Origin: Ignavibacteria bacterium
GTDB lineage: Bacteria > Bacteroidota > Ignavibacteria > OLB7
DNA length: 64,000 nucleotides
Assembly (NCBI GenBank): GCA_020635205.1
Contig: JACKAE010000002.1
Coordinates: 248,001-312,000 of the forward strand
Direction of reading: 5' to 3'
Shown here: positions 1-8,740 of the stretch, piece by piece
Layout of the letters: the number at the start of each line of letters is the position of its first letter
Position numbering within the stretch: the first letter of the stretch is position 1
The notes under the pieces: model-generated
Database searches by the model: none
The model's input: only the letters and a program-made list of their open reading frames with translations
Told to the model about the DNA's origin: nothing
Made by a program: the position numbers and the translations under genes

Positions 1-1617
1 GGACTCGATCCGGTTCTGGTTGACTCGAAACATGCCGACGACATTGCCTCGCAGATTTTTGACAAGCTGATTGATCTGAACGACAGCTTGAAAATTGTGC
101 CCGAGATTGCGAACTCTTGGGAGATTTCAGAGGATGGCTTGGTCTACACCTTCCACCTACGCACCGATGTCCGCTTTCAAGATGATTCCTGTTTCAGCGA
201 CGGGAAGGGACGCTTGATGAATGCCGCAGATGTGAAATATTCCCTGACTCGGTGTTGCGACCCTGACCAGCGGACGAAGACCTACTGGGCATTTCAAGGG
301 AAAGTGAAGGGGGCAACGGAGTTCTACAATGCTGCGGAAAAGAAGAATCGGTTGGATGAGGTAACCGGTTTCAAAGTTGTAAATGACTCAACATTCCAGA
401 TCCAGCTAACCGAGCCTTATGCACCCTTCATCTATCTGCTAATAAACTCTCTTGGCAGTGTTGTTCCTCGCGAAGCAGTGGAGAAATATGGGATCGACTT
501 TGCACGGCATCCCGTTGGTACAGGGGCATTCCGCTTCGATCAGTGGACACAGGGGGTGAACGTTCTCCTCAGGCGGAACCCGAACTACTGGGGAAAAGAT
601 GAGGAGGCAAACTCCTATCCCTACCTCGACAGTCTTGTTTTCACCTTTAAGAAAGATGATAACACGCAGTTCAACACGTTCGAGACTGGACAGCAGGAAG
701 AGTTATTCAACATCCCTACCGAGCAGTTCGAGGCAATCTTCAACACCGAGACGCTCGAACTCAACCCAAAATTCTCGAAGTATCAGGCGCAGACCGTTCC
801 GGCGATGTTAACCTGGTACTTTGCGTTCAACAACAGGAGAGCACCCTTTACCGATGCGAACGTTCGAAGAGCATTCAACTACGCAATCGATCGACTCCGC
901 ATCGTCAAGTTCGTGCTGAACAACTCCCCCTACGCACCGGCAACGCACGGATTAACTCCTCCTGTCTTTCCCGACTATCCAGTTGATTCAATTCAGGGGT
1001 ATGATTACGATCAGGAGAGGGCACGCGAGCTTCTTGCGGCGGCGGGGTATCCGAACGGTGAAGGGTTCCCTCCAATCGCAATCCACATCTACGATGAGCC
1101 TCGGCTCCGCAAAGTGGCCGAGGCAATACAGGATCAGTTGAACAAGACGTTGAACGTCAATCTGGAAATCAAGCAGATGGCATTCCCGCAGCTAATTGAT
1201 TTGGCCGAAAGTGGAAAGATCGAATTTTGGGGGACGAGATGGTATGGAGATTACCCAGACCCAGAGACATATTTGAACCTGTTGAACGGACAGATTGTCC
1301 CCGACGATCCAACCAAACCGAGTAACCCAAATAGCTCCCGCTACGACAGTCCGGAGTACAACGACCTCTTCAATGAAGCTGTGCGAACGATTGACTATTT
1401 GGCGCGAATGATGCGATATGTGCAGGCTGAGCAACTTGCAATGGATGATGCCCCGGTTATGCCCCTCTTCTACGAGCGGCACTATCGCCTGCTACAACCA
1501 TACGTTCGCGGGATGAAGCTGGACCCCATGGCTCGGTATGATCTGAAGAGAGTCTGGCTCGACCTACCGGAAACTCGTGAAGCTGAAACAGCGGCGGGCA
1601 TTGCCGAATCGAAATAG
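1..1617 (+). CDS. Oligopeptide/dipeptide ABC transporter substrate-binding protein (5'-truncated by window edge)
   Basis: The reading frame is open from base 1, so the gene starts before the window; 538 residues are visible. They match the SBP family 5 (OppA/DppA): the visible N-terminus has the usual LDP...A..I...L...L sequence followed by a PEIANSWEISEDGLVYTFHL block, then the NAADVKYSL region and a late DPETYLNLL segment. Proteins of this family sit in the periplasm or on a membrane and hand peptides to an ABC permease. No permease or ATPase gene follows, so the rest of the transporter must be upstream or elsewhere. A TTG at 88 is inside the conserved domain and is not the start. Confidence 0.9.
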   Translation, partial: GLDPVLVDSKHADDIASQIFDKLIDLNDSLKIVPEIANSWEISEDGLVYTFHLRTDVRFQDDSCFSDGKGRLMNAADVKYSLTRCCDPDQRTKTYWAFQGKVKGATEFYNAAEKKNRLDEVTGFKVVNDSTFQIQLTEPYAPFIYLLINSLGSVVPREAVEKYGIDFARHPVGTGAFRFDQWTQGVNVLLRRNPNYWGKDEEANSYPYLDSLVFTFKKDDNTQFNTFETGQQEELFNIPTEQFEAIFNTETLELNPKFSKYQAQTVPAMLTWYFAFNNRRAPFTDANVRRAFNYAIDRLRIVKFVLNNSPYAPATHGLTPPVFPDYPVDSIQGYDYDQERARELLAAAGYPNGEGFPPIAIHIYDEPRLRKVAEAIQDQLNKTLNVNLEIKQMAFPQLIDLAESGKIEFWGTRWYGDYPDPETYLNLLNGQIVPDDPTKPSNPNSSRYDSPEYNDLFNEAVRTIDYLARMMRYVQAEQLAMDDAPVMPLFYERHYRLLQPYVRGMKLDPMARYDLKRVWLDLPETREAETAAGIAESK

Positions 1618-1715
1618 AAGATTTGCAGAATTCTATTCATCAGTTGGCATCTCGTATATTCGCTACTCGTCGGCATGTTTTCGGGTAAATACTTTTCAAA
1701 CGAATAGGCTTGAAA

Positions 1716-2381
1716 ATGAAAAAGCATAGAATGCTTGCATTGTGGATGATCGTACTGGCAGGAGTAATTGGTGTTGAGTCGGTACAGGCTCAGACCTTCA
1801 GTGGTGATCGAAATGCTCGTGCCGGGCTTACAATCGGACCAGGTTTTGCAGCCGGAGGCTCAATGATTCTTGATTCTCCGAGTGGGTATAAGATCAAACC
1901 AGTCTTTGCTTGGACTGGAGAAGTCTCTACAACGTATCCCTTAACCGATGTGATTAGTAGTGGACTCTCATTGGGAATTCACTCGCGTGGGACTCGAGTC
2001 CACCACTTTCAGAATGAGAACATTTATTCAGACACTCGGGTTCTCTTCTTTACGCTCTATCCAAACTTTACATTCAGCGGGTTCAACCTCGGCTTTAATT
2101 TAGGATTGCCGCTAAGTGGTACAGAGACTGCCTACACAGGGGCTTCATCTGACCTTTCGAGCAACCTTCTGAATACTATGGCAGAACTTCGCTTAGGGGG
2201 AACAATTCCTGTTGCCGACGATGAGCTTGGGTGGTTGTCCGTAACCATCCTTGGGGGGTATTCATTCTCCAAGTTGGTTAATTATCCTGATATCGTTGAA
2301 TCGTTCGGCGACTGGAGAAATATTTCGCTTCAGGCTGGTTTTCGTTTCGAATTTCTTATTCCAGGGACTGAACGCGATTAA
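1716..2381 (+). CDS. Secreted outer-membrane beta-barrel-like protein
   Basis: This 221-residue protein has a signal peptide (basic start, hydrophobic stretch to about residue 25, cleavage after VQA-Q) and then alternating strands with aromatic residues, ending in a strand with Phe at the end of a barrel-like segment (GFRFEFLIP). That is the look of a small Bacteroidota outer-membrane beta-barrel. I chose the ATG at 1716 rather than the in-frame TTG two codons earlier. The next gene encodes a protein of the same plan, so the two are probably distant paralogs. No specific function can be assigned. Confidence 0.6.
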   Translation: MKKHRMLALWMIVLAGVIGVESVQAQTFSGDRNARAGLTIGPGFAAGGSMILDSPSGYKIKPVFAWTGEVSTTYPLTDVISSGLSLGIHSRGTRVHHFQNENIYSDTRVLFFTLYPNFTFSGFNLGFNLGLPLSGTETAYTGASSDLSSNLLNTMAELRLGGTIPVADDELGWLSVTILGGYSFSKLVNYPDIVESFGDWRNISLQAGFRFEFLIPGTERD

Positions 2382-2625
2382 GCCAATTCAGGAACTGTCG
2401 GTATAGCTGCTGTTGTTATCGTAGGCATAAAGAAAACTGAGTTCTTCTGACTCTTAGTTCAATACAATTGAAAGCAGCAGTTTCGGAAAGTTTTGGTATG
2501 GATAGTCAGTAGACATGAGAGTGGGTGAGAAGTTCTCACAAGGAGAACCAATCTTGACGTGGAAGCATTCAAAACAATCAGATAATAGAATCAGATTCAC
2601 AAGAACTCAGACAAGGAGCAGATCA

Positions 2626-3330
2626 ATGAAACGGATAGTATTGTCACTATGTATTCTGGTATTCTCTGCCTGCGTTGCATCCAATGTGGAAGCACAATCA
2701 CGTTACACTGAAGCCGGAGCAACCTCAAAGTTCAGTGTTGGCCTTGGTGTTGCCCCCGGTATTTCGCTTCCAGCAGGAACGTTAGACAAAGAGGATGAGG
2801 CTGCGCTCGGATTTGCATTGCGGGCAGGGTTGAACATTACCTATCCTCTCTCAACTGAAATGTCCACATTCTTGAATACTGGAATCGATATTCGCAATCC
2901 TGGTGTCAAGGAGGATTCGTTGCTCGACCCTCGTTTCTATAGTGTTACCTACCTCTATGTGCAGCCAGGCTTCTCCTATTCATCGCTCGGTCTCTCATTG
3001 AACATCGGTATTCCGATGAGTGCGTCGGAACCAAAACCTCGCACAGTAGGTTCAAACGTTGGGGTAGATGAAACGCAAGAGGTTGCCACAGATGCGCTGG
3101 AACTTCTTCTGGAACCGCGGCTGAATGGAACGCTGACCTTGATGGATGAGAAGAGCTACTGGCTTGGGCTGGATATTAGTCTCGGTTTCCCTCTGAATAA
3201 ACTGTATAAGGAAGAATTTCAACGTCCAGCGGAGGTTGATTTAGATGGCCGGACGTTGGTTCCAGCCACCGCTCCATTTAGTGCGCATCTCGGCTTAACG
3301 TTCCAGTTTGGACTGTTTGATGCGTATTAA
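2626..3330 (+). CDS. Secreted outer-membrane beta-barrel-like protein, paralog of the preceding gene
   Basis: 234 residues: signal peptide ending near VEAQ (about residue 23), then a barrel-like body with repeated amphipathic strands (GLGVAPGISLP, LNITYPLS, PGFSYSSLGLSLNIGIP, GLDISLGFPLNKLY) and a final HLGLTFQFGLF strand. The order of motifs (GL..G.G near the start, TYPL, LN.G.P.S, G..FPL.KL) matches the gene at 1716, suggesting a tandem duplication. The frame opens at 2515, but the ATG at 2626 follows an AAGGAG sequence at the right distance and directly begins the signal peptide. Function unknown. Confidence 0.6.
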   Translation: MKRIVLSLCILVFSACVASNVEAQSRYTEAGATSKFSVGLGVAPGISLPAGTLDKEDEAALGFALRAGLNITYPLSTEMSTFLNTGIDIRNPGVKEDSLLDPRFYSVTYLYVQPGFSYSSLGLSLNIGIPMSASEPKPRTVGSNVGVDETQEVATDALELLLEPRLNGTLTLMDEKSYWLGLDISLGFPLNKLYKEEFQRPAEVDLDGRTLVPATAPFSAHLGLTFQFGLFDAY

Positions 3331-3415
3331 TTGTAGAATCACTCTGCTGGATGTCTCAGCGATGAAGATGATTTAGGTAGAGTGAGAAATGTTCTCTTCA
3401 CACTGAAAGGAAAAA

Positions 3416-4261
3416 ATGGATATGACGCGATTTCTCAGAACGAATGGCTTTCTCTTGTTAGGAGCCATGATGGCTTTTTTTCTCTGTATCGGCACGGCAA
3501 TTGCCCAACCTCCGGACGAGGAGGGGAAGGAGTTCGATGATTTTAACTTTGATAGTATTCTTGTAGAACAGGCTGAACTCAGATATATCGGGTTTGGTGG
3601 GGGATATCTTGGGATGGTTTCCTTCGTCAACTACGATCAGTTGAATACGTTGGCAGTCAACTTCGGAATGGAGCAGAACGCCTTCAGCGGACCAATGTTG
3701 CTTGGTGGTGGTGGTGGATTCGTCGGTGGAGTGATTCCGAACACACGGCTCGGTGTATATGCTGTGGGAGGGACCAAAGAAGTTAGCTCCGAAGTTGCCG
3801 GTACTAACGGTCAGTACGAACGGACGATGCGCTACAGTGCTGGCGTGATTGCGGCTCAGCTTGAGTATGCATTTTTTCTTCCGGCTGATGGACTGATGTT
3901 TTTTCCCGGCGTGATGGTTGGCCGGAGTTCGAGCGAGATCGAGTTGAATCAGACGAGAACAGCCGGAGTCCCCTTCACTAATATCTTTGATCCAGAGAGA
4001 TTTAACGCGCCGGCAGCGGCTGCCGATTCCCTGATTCAATACGCACACATTGCGCGCAACTCTCTCCACTTGCAGCCAACGGTGACAGTGGATTTTGCCT
4101 TTAACTCCTACGTGCTCCTGCGGGGTGGTGCTGGATATGGACTGAACTTCGGTGGGACTTGGACAGATCCTTCTGGCACAGAGATTTCGGACGTTCCCGA
4201 CGTAAGTGCTGACGGACTGAACGTACACTTCGGTCTGTTTGTAGGACTTTTCCAGAAGTGA
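3416..4261 (+). CDS. Secreted glycine-rich protein of unknown function
   Basis: 281 residues with an N-terminal signal peptide (hydrophobic stretch about 10-30, cleavage near AIAQ), then a glycine-rich body (a run of five glycines near residue 100) and barrel-like strands at the end (LLRGGAGYGLNFGGTW, HFGLFVGLF). It follows two other secreted proteins on the same strand with an 85-nt gap. An AAAGGA sequence lies just before the ATG. It may be an outer-membrane protein, but I do not recognise a family. Confidence 0.55.
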   Translation: MDMTRFLRTNGFLLLGAMMAFFLCIGTAIAQPPDEEGKEFDDFNFDSILVEQAELRYIGFGGGYLGMVSFVNYDQLNTLAVNFGMEQNAFSGPMLLGGGGGFVGGVIPNTRLGVYAVGGTKEVSSEVAGTNGQYERTMRYSAGVIAAQLEYAFFLPADGLMFFPGVMVGRSSSEIELNQTRTAGVPFTNIFDPERFNAPAAAADSLIQYAHIARNSLHLQPTVTVDFAFNSYVLLRGGAGYGLNFGGTWTDPSGTEISDVPDVSADGLNVHFGLFVGLFQK

Positions 4262-4311
4262 TTAGTGGTAGGGGAGAGTGTATGAGGCTATTGGGATTTG
4301 TATGAAAAGAG

Positions 4312-4342
4312 GCCGGATGTAGAGAGTTCTACATCCGGCTTT
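4312..4342. terminator. Bidirectional intrinsic terminator
   Basis: GCCGGATGTAG (4312-4322) pairs perfectly with CTACATCCGGC (4329-4339) around a 6-nt loop, followed by TTTC on the plus strand; on the minus strand a run of pyrimidines follows as well. It lies between two convergent genes. Confidence 0.8.
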
Positions 4343-5368
4343 CTACATCTGGCGTTGTTTATAGTTGAAGATAAGTTCGGGCGGCCCAATCACAATTAGG
4401 GTCTCTCCCTCTTCAACTGGGTGGCGTGCGTCAGGGCTGATATTAAAAGTTCCGTCGGTCTTTCTAATGCCGATAACGATTAATCCCCACGAATTCCTCA
4501 GATCACACTCAGCGATCGTTTTACCTTTCAGAGGAGATGATGTTAGAACCGGTATTTCACCAATATCAACATCTGCTTGCTCAACGTTGAACACCCTGTT
4601 GAAGAAGTCGTGCACTGCTGGTTGAAGCATAGCCAAAGCAAGTCTGTGCCCACCGATCGCATATGGACTTACAACGCGATCTGCCCCGGCTCGTCGGAGT
4701 TTATTCTCTACGGTTTCGTCGCCGGCGCGAGCTACTATTTGCAAGTTGGGATTTAGGCCGCGAGCTGTGAGAACTGCCAACACATTGTCGGCATCGCTGT
4801 TGAGTGCAGCTACTAATCCCCCTGCCCGCTCAATCCCTGCTTCAATCAACATCTCATCGTGCGTTGCGTCTCCCAGAACATAGAGCATATTCTTCTCTCT
4901 CACCCACTCGATGCGTTCACTATTCTGGTCGATCACAACAAACGGTTCATTGCGCAGAGCCATGTCGCGAGCGATCTGTCTGCCGATTCGTCCGTAACCA
5001 CAAATGATATAGTGTCCTGAAAGCTCTTTGATGATTTTGTTCATTTTCTTCTGCTGCACTGAATGCCAAAGGGTATCTCCGAGCACGATTTCTACGCCGT
5101 TGCGAATTGCCCACGCCCCTACACCAACCCCGAGAATAATTAGAAGGATTGTAAAGATGCGACCCTCAGGGGACAACTGCCGAACTTCTCCGAAACCGAC
5201 GGTCGTAATTGTGATTATCGTCATGTAGAGAGCGTCAATCCCCTGCATCCCTTCCAGGAGGATATAGCCTAAAGTTCCCCCTGCAACCAACATGAGAAGC
5301 ATCAACAGGGAGATCTGAAATCTCCTCATAGGGTCTTCAAGAAATTGGCCGATTTGGGATTGCTTCAT
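4343..5368 (-). CDS. Two-TM potassium channel with TrkA-type RCK domain
   Basis: 341 residues. Two membrane helices (about 18-38 and 70-90) flank a pore loop with the K+ selectivity filter TVGFG at 56-60. A cytoplasmic Rossmann domain follows (GYGRIG at 124-129, typical of TrkA-N/RCK, binding NAD or nucleotide), then a TrkA-C domain from about 255. This is the MthK/Kch type of ligand-gated potassium channel. The gene ends at a terminator shared with the convergent gene to its left. The ATG at 5368 starts directly before the first helix. Confidence 0.9.
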   Translation of the reverse strand: MKQSQIGQFLEDPMRRFQISLLMLLMLVAGGTLGYILLEGMQGIDALYMTIITITTVGFGEVRQLSPEGRIFTILLIILGVGVGAWAIRNGVEIVLGDTLWHSVQQKKMNKIIKELSGHYIICGYGRIGRQIARDMALRNEPFVVIDQNSERIEWVREKNMLYVLGDATHDEMLIEAGIERAGGLVAALNSDADNVLAVLTARGLNPNLQIVARAGDETVENKLRRAGADRVVSPYAIGGHRLALAMLQPAVHDFFNRVFNVEQADVDIGEIPVLTSSPLKGKTIAECDLRNSWGLIVIGIRKTDGTFNISPDARHPVEEGETLIVIGPPELIFNYKQRQM

Positions 5369-5527
5369 CAGGTAACTATTGCACAGAGTAGTAGTCGAGT
5401 GGCAAGATACGCGATCCCTACTGCAAAATCGCAGACAACATGCTGTCGAGTCAAGAATGTTTGCCCAGCATGTCCGAAGATCGAAGGGAGAACGGATAGA
5501 AAAAGAATCGTTCTGGTGAAGTTGTTC

Positions 5528-6745
5528 TCAACGATAGAACGCCATGCTTGCAAACGAAACTGCTGAATCGGTCTCCTCTTCATCCCACTGATCGTACGCC
5601 AACAACTCGCCACGCTTCAGATTGGCCGCACGGAGCATTGCATACATTGGTGAGACACCGCAGACTTTGTACTCGTTCCGAACATCAACAAGTCTCTGGA
5701 GGAACTCTCCTGCATTACACTCGGCAGCCGCCTCAATTAATTTCTCATCATGTCTGCGAACTTTGTCGAGGATTGTTCGAGCGTCAAAAGAATCTCCGAA
5801 CTTTCTGCCGACGTGGCAAAAGTCAACACTCGCAATCCAACAGACTTTACGCTTCAGTTCAGCGGCGGTACGGGATAGAGTTGTGTAGAGTTCAGTAAGC
5901 TTTTCGTCCTCTTCAGCCCCTCCTCGACCGGTCTCCACATAATCATAGAGTGAGTTTGCCAAAATTGGGACGATCCGGATTGGACGGTCGGGAAAGAGAT
6001 GCCGTAGGAAGAGTGCTTGAAACTCGATGGAGTGTTCAATTCTGTGTGCTATTTGATCCTCAGTGAGGTGGAACGACAAGTTCTCCCTGAACTTTGCAAT
6101 GAACTCTCGATCTGTCTCGACTGCACCGAGTGGAGTATCGAAGTCCATTGTGGAGAACATGAATCGGTCGTAGCTCATTCGGTGGGGAACACCGAGAATA
6201 ATAAAGGTGTCGGCATCGTTCTCCCGCATAGCGTTGTAGGCCGCTCCATAGACCTGCCCCCCCAGGCGAGGGTCGACGTGAGGAATGAAGAAACCTACGG
6301 GAGTTGTAGTCGGTGATGAAAGTTGTTCGGGAGTGGGAGAAAGATACTGATCGAGCATTGCACGAAGTTCGTCAGGATCATCTGGATAGGCATATCCGGC
6401 ATGAAATGCAGGGCGGAGCGTTAGGCTATTGTAGTCGTGGTGTAGCTCCTCTCGTTGACGTTGAAACGTTTCTGTTTCGAGAAATCCTTCCTCCTCTAAA
6501 ATCTCGACAATTTCGAGGAACTTCATACTATCGAAAGGAAACCCAGCCTGTGCAGCATGTCCAGCAAGTTCCAACACGGTTCGCTTGCCATCCATATAGA
6601 GCAAGTAGTCGATAATCTCAATGGGGAGTTGAACAGTAGAATCGGTGTAACCTAAATCGTCATAGAGTCTGATAATGCCGGGCATTATTTCAACTGCATC
6701 CAAGTCGTGCCGTAGTGGTGGGAGAGGAGTTGTCTCAGAGAACAT
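5528..6745 (-). CDS. amrB: MEMO-family protein (AmmeMemoRadiSam system protein B-like) with N-terminal winged-helix-like domain
   Basis: 405 residues. The C-terminal 300 are a MEMO domain; residues matching the metal site of human MEMO1 are present: His156 (IPHVDP), His188 (GVPHRM), the IEHSIEFQ block at 236-243, the SVDFCHVG block near 310 and Cys in CGVSP near 363. Bacterial homologs are usually found with an AMMECR1 protein and a radical SAM enzyme; neither is next to this gene. Residues about 10-92 form an extra domain that looks like the PqqD/winged-helix type (a helix-rich segment ending EEEGFLE). The biochemical role of the family is not settled; redox or metal-dependent oxygenase activity has been discussed. 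Confidence 0.85.
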   Translation of the reverse strand: MFSETTPLPPLRHDLDAVEIMPGIIRLYDDLGYTDSTVQLPIEIIDYLLYMDGKRTVLELAGHAAQAGFPFDSMKFLEIVEILEEEGFLETETFQRQREELHHDYNSLTLRPAFHAGYAYPDDPDELRAMLDQYLSPTPEQLSSPTTTPVGFFIPHVDPRLGGQVYGAAYNAMRENDADTFIILGVPHRMSYDRFMFSTMDFDTPLGAVETDREFIAKFRENLSFHLTEDQIAHRIEHSIEFQALFLRHLFPDRPIRIVPILANSLYDYVETGRGGAEEDEKLTELYTTLSRTAAELKRKVCWIASVDFCHVGRKFGDSFDARTILDKVRRHDEKLIEAAAECNAGEFLQRLVDVRNEYKVCGVSPMYAMLRAANLKRGELLAYDQWDEEETDSAVSFASMAFYR

Positions 6746-6918
6746 CGATTATACCTGTGAATAAGTAGAAGAGAACGGGCAAAGCTATCTTAACCTCTAT
6801 ACTGAACAGCACGAAGTTAACATTGCGTGATGTGTTGGGAAAGGGATTGCCACGCAAAGATCAGTTGCTCTTCAATGATGAGGGAAAAGCACACGAAATG
6901 AAGGAAGAGCTATCAGAC

Positions 6919-7260
6919 TTATTTCTTTTCGTCGCTCAGCAGATAGCTTTCAAGTGCCTCTCTTACGAGTGAAATCAGTTGCTCTCTCGGCATCCCACTC
7001 TTCTCGAGAATCAGGTCGACATCTGGTGGGACGGCTGGAGCCTTGTCCCCTCTTCCCCAGAGGAGCCAATCGAGGTCGATTTCTGGACAATACTTGGCAA
7101 TCAAGAAAATATCGAGTGTATCACGCCTGCGCCAGTTACCGATAGCACTCCCTTCGGAGAGTTTGAGATGCCGGGCAAGGTCAGTGTCATATTTATACCC
7201 GTAGAATTCCTTGAGCCGATCAAGCATCTCTGTTGCTTTGGGAAGTTTTGGTTTTTTCAT
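6919..7260 (-). CDS. CI-type repressor helix-turn-helix protein (DNA-binding domain only)
   Basis: 113 residues. The N-terminal 70 match the phage CI-repressor HTH domain (a LKE.YG...D..LA..L..S.G....W..RD.....I...C....DLDWLLWG.G pattern ending LLWGRGDKAP). Full-length CI-like repressors have a C-terminal peptidase domain that is missing here; instead there is a short helical tail, so it may act as a small stand-alone regulator. It is transcribed away from another small HTH gene (7429), and the 168-nt gap between them probably holds both promoters. A phage origin or recruitment for host regulation are both possible. Confidence 0.75.
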   Translation of the reverse strand: MKKPKLPKATEMLDRLKEFYGYKYDTDLARHLKLSEGSAIGNWRRRDTLDIFLIAKYCPEIDLDWLLWGRGDKAPAVPPDVDLILEKSGMPREQLISLVREALESYLLSDEKK

Positions 7261-7392
7261 TGTTCTTGCACAAAGTGTTCAATAGTGGTTTGTTAATGGA
7301 ACGCTTTGTTTGTATATTTCAAATGGCTGAACTAACAGAATAAAAGCTATGTAAGATTCGCAAAACAAACAAAACGGCAGTATCCGTCACTA

Positions 7393-7411
7393 TCGGGACT
7401 AAAAGTCCCGA
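7393..7411. promoter_or_regulatory. Perfect inverted repeat before the HTH gene at 7429 (candidate operator or leader hairpin)
   Basis: TCGGGACT (7393-7400) and AGTCCCGA (7404-7411) form an 8-bp perfect inverted repeat with a 3-nt centre, ending 17 nt before the ATG at 7429. A third partial half-site (GAGGACT) follows. It could be an operator for one of the two neighbouring small DNA-binding proteins or a hairpin in the mRNA leader. Confidence 0.45.
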
Positions 7412-7428
7412 AGAGGACTAAGAGGCGT

Positions 7429-7650
7429 ATGGCGTACATCACACCCGAAGAGATCGCTGAGGAGTTGCGTGTCAGCGTAAAGGCAGTTTATACGTGGCTT
7501 CGCAAGGGAACTGTGCGAGGTATCAAGGTCGGTAAGGTCTGGCGAATTCGTCGTGCTGACTACGACTACTTTCTTGAGAACCACACCAACATTCCCCCTT
7601 CACACAAGGGACAGAAGAAGAGTGTACGAGGGAAGCTACCAGAGACGTAG
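7429..7650 (+). CDS. Small excisionase-family helix-turn-helix DNA-binding protein
   Basis: 73 residues, nearly all a MerR-like HTH_17/excisionase domain: Y.TP.EIAE.LRVS..AVYTWLR.G.V.GIKVG..WRI.R.D...FL. The family includes phage excisionases and the DNA-binding part of some molybdate/tungstate-responsive regulators, where it is fused to a periplasmic-binding-like domain. That fusion is absent here, but the next gene on the strand is modB, so a link to molybdate is possible. Its start is fixed by the only ATG before the domain. Confidence 0.75.
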   Translation: MAYITPEEIAEELRVSVKAVYTWLRKGTVRGIKVGKVWRIRRADYDYFLENHTNIPPSHKGQKKSVRGKLPET

Positions 7651-7680
7651 TTCTTCCCTTTCAGCATATACGGAACCCTA

Positions 7681-7976
7681 ACCGACCAGAAACTGGGCCC
7701 GACCGGCAGGGTGACAGCCGGAAGCGTACGCAACCAACGGTGGCAACGCTGTTGGCGCACCTTCCTGTAGAAGAGTTGGCAAGTTCCTGCCTCTGTTCGA
7801 CGGAAGGGGCGAGTGGCATTCTGCTATGCCACCAAGTGGTGATGTGGTCCCGGGACTCTCTATTCATCACGCCCGGATCGTACGGCGTTGTCGTGCGATC
7901 CACACGGACAGGCTGAGAGCGCAAGCGGGGGCAGTACCCGCTCTGTCCGCACAGTATCTGTACTACCTTCCTATAG
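7681..7976 (+). ncRNA. Candidate structured RNA upstream of modB (class unknown)
   Basis: The 413 nt between the HTH gene and modB contain no convincing gene, are richer in GC than the surroundings and hold a string of hairpins: CCGGC/GCCGG (7703-7721), CCAAC/GTTGG (7734-7755), GGCA/TGCC (7778-7791), GTGGCAT/ATGCCAC (7813-7832), GTCCCGGGAC (palindrome 7847-7856), GGATCGTAC/GTGCGATCC (7875-7901, one G-U pair) and AGCGGG/CCCGCT stacked on GGACAG/CTGTCC (7906-7948). A near-identical 12-mer, ACCTTCCTRTAG, occurs at 7759 and 7965. A riboswitch-like leader for modB, such as a molybdenum-cofactor type, would fit the position, but I could not match any known consensus. An alternative is a remnant of a mobile element. 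Confidence 0.4.
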
Positions 7977-8063
7977 GTCTCAACAAGATCATCATCATTC
8001 CTTACCCTCTCCTGAAGAACTCTCGTGCTATATTCGTTCAGTCCTGAACGAACGAACCGACAA

Positions 8064-8726
8064 ATGCTAATTGATGACATACGTGATCCTCTGATTCTCT
8101 CGTTGCTCGTTGCATCGGTAGCTACGCTTGTGGTTGGTGTCGTTGGGGGGGTGTTAGGTAGGTGGTTAGCTGTAAGGCAAGGGGGACTATCTGATATTGT
8201 CGATGCCCTCGCCTCTCTTCCTCTCTTCCTTCCTCCAACAGTGCTCGGGTATTACTTGACACTGTTAGTTGGACGGCAAACCCCAGTGGGAGAGTTCCTC
8301 TCCAGTTTTGGAGTGGAGTTTACTTTTACGTGGCTTGGGGCGGCGCTTGCAAGTGGAGTAGTGGCACTCCCCTTAATGGTACGCTCTGCACGAATTGCCT
8401 TTGAAGGTATCAGCCATGAAGTGGAAGATTCTGCCGCGCTCGACGGGGCTGGACGCTTCTCCCGATGGCGGTATATCCTGTTGCCGTTGGCACGAGGAGG
8501 ATTGGCTGGGGGAGTTGTGTTGGCTTTTGCTCGTGGAATCGGGGAGTTCGGTGCAACGCTGATGCTAAGTGGAAGCATTCCCGGACGTACGCGAACGATG
8601 CCCCTTGCAATCTACGAAGCCTTCACTCTTGGGGATGACGAGACTGCTGCCCTCCTCTCGGTTATTCTGACAGCAGTCTCGCTCGTTGTAGTAGTTCTTG
8701 GATTGAGGCTCGGGAGAAAGAGGTAG
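8064..8726 (+). CDS. modB: Molybdate ABC transporter permease ModB
   Basis: 220 residues with five or six membrane helices and the binding-protein-dependent permease motif (DSAALDGAGRFSRWRYILLP, about 130-149), followed by GIGEFGATLMLSGSIPGRT, which is diagnostic for ModB. It forms the membrane channel for molybdate uptake with ModC (ATPase) and ModA (binding protein). Neither is adjacent; a modA lies 45 kb away at 53505. An upstream in-frame GTG at 8025 would add 13 residues without family support, so the ATG at 8064 is preferred. It is preceded by the hairpin-rich stretch described above. Confidence 0.92.
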   Translation: MLIDDIRDPLILSLLVASVATLVVGVVGGVLGRWLAVRQGGLSDIVDALASLPLFLPPTVLGYYLTLLVGRQTPVGEFLSSFGVEFTFTWLGAALASGVVALPLMVRSARIAFEGISHEVEDSAALDGAGRFSRWRYILLPLARGGLAGGVVLAFARGIGEFGATLMLSGSIPGRTRTMPLAIYEAFTLGDDETAALLSVILTAVSLVVVVLGLRLGRKR

Positions 8727-8740
8727 AGAGGAGAGAGCAT

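Noticed and set aside
3458..4228. 256-residue protein on the minus strand
   Set aside because: It is wholly opposite the secreted protein at 3416, which has a signal peptide and ribosome-binding site; the antisense frame shows Cys/His/Arg-rich random composition.
7681..7980. RNase P RNA, 6S RNA, SRP RNA, TPP or cobalamin riboswitch in the hairpin-rich stretch
   Set aside because: Single matching words occur (GGCAGGGTG as in RNase P, CTGAGA as in TPP, GCAAGCGGG as in 6S), but the conserved cores (GAGGAAAGTCC, ACCTGATCTGG, GCCACTG, CCGGAAGGAAGC) are missing.
7661..8080. 139-residue protein on the minus strand opposite the modB leader
   Set aside because: Arg/Ser/Cys-rich composition and lack of any domain fit a shadow of structured, GC-rich sequence.
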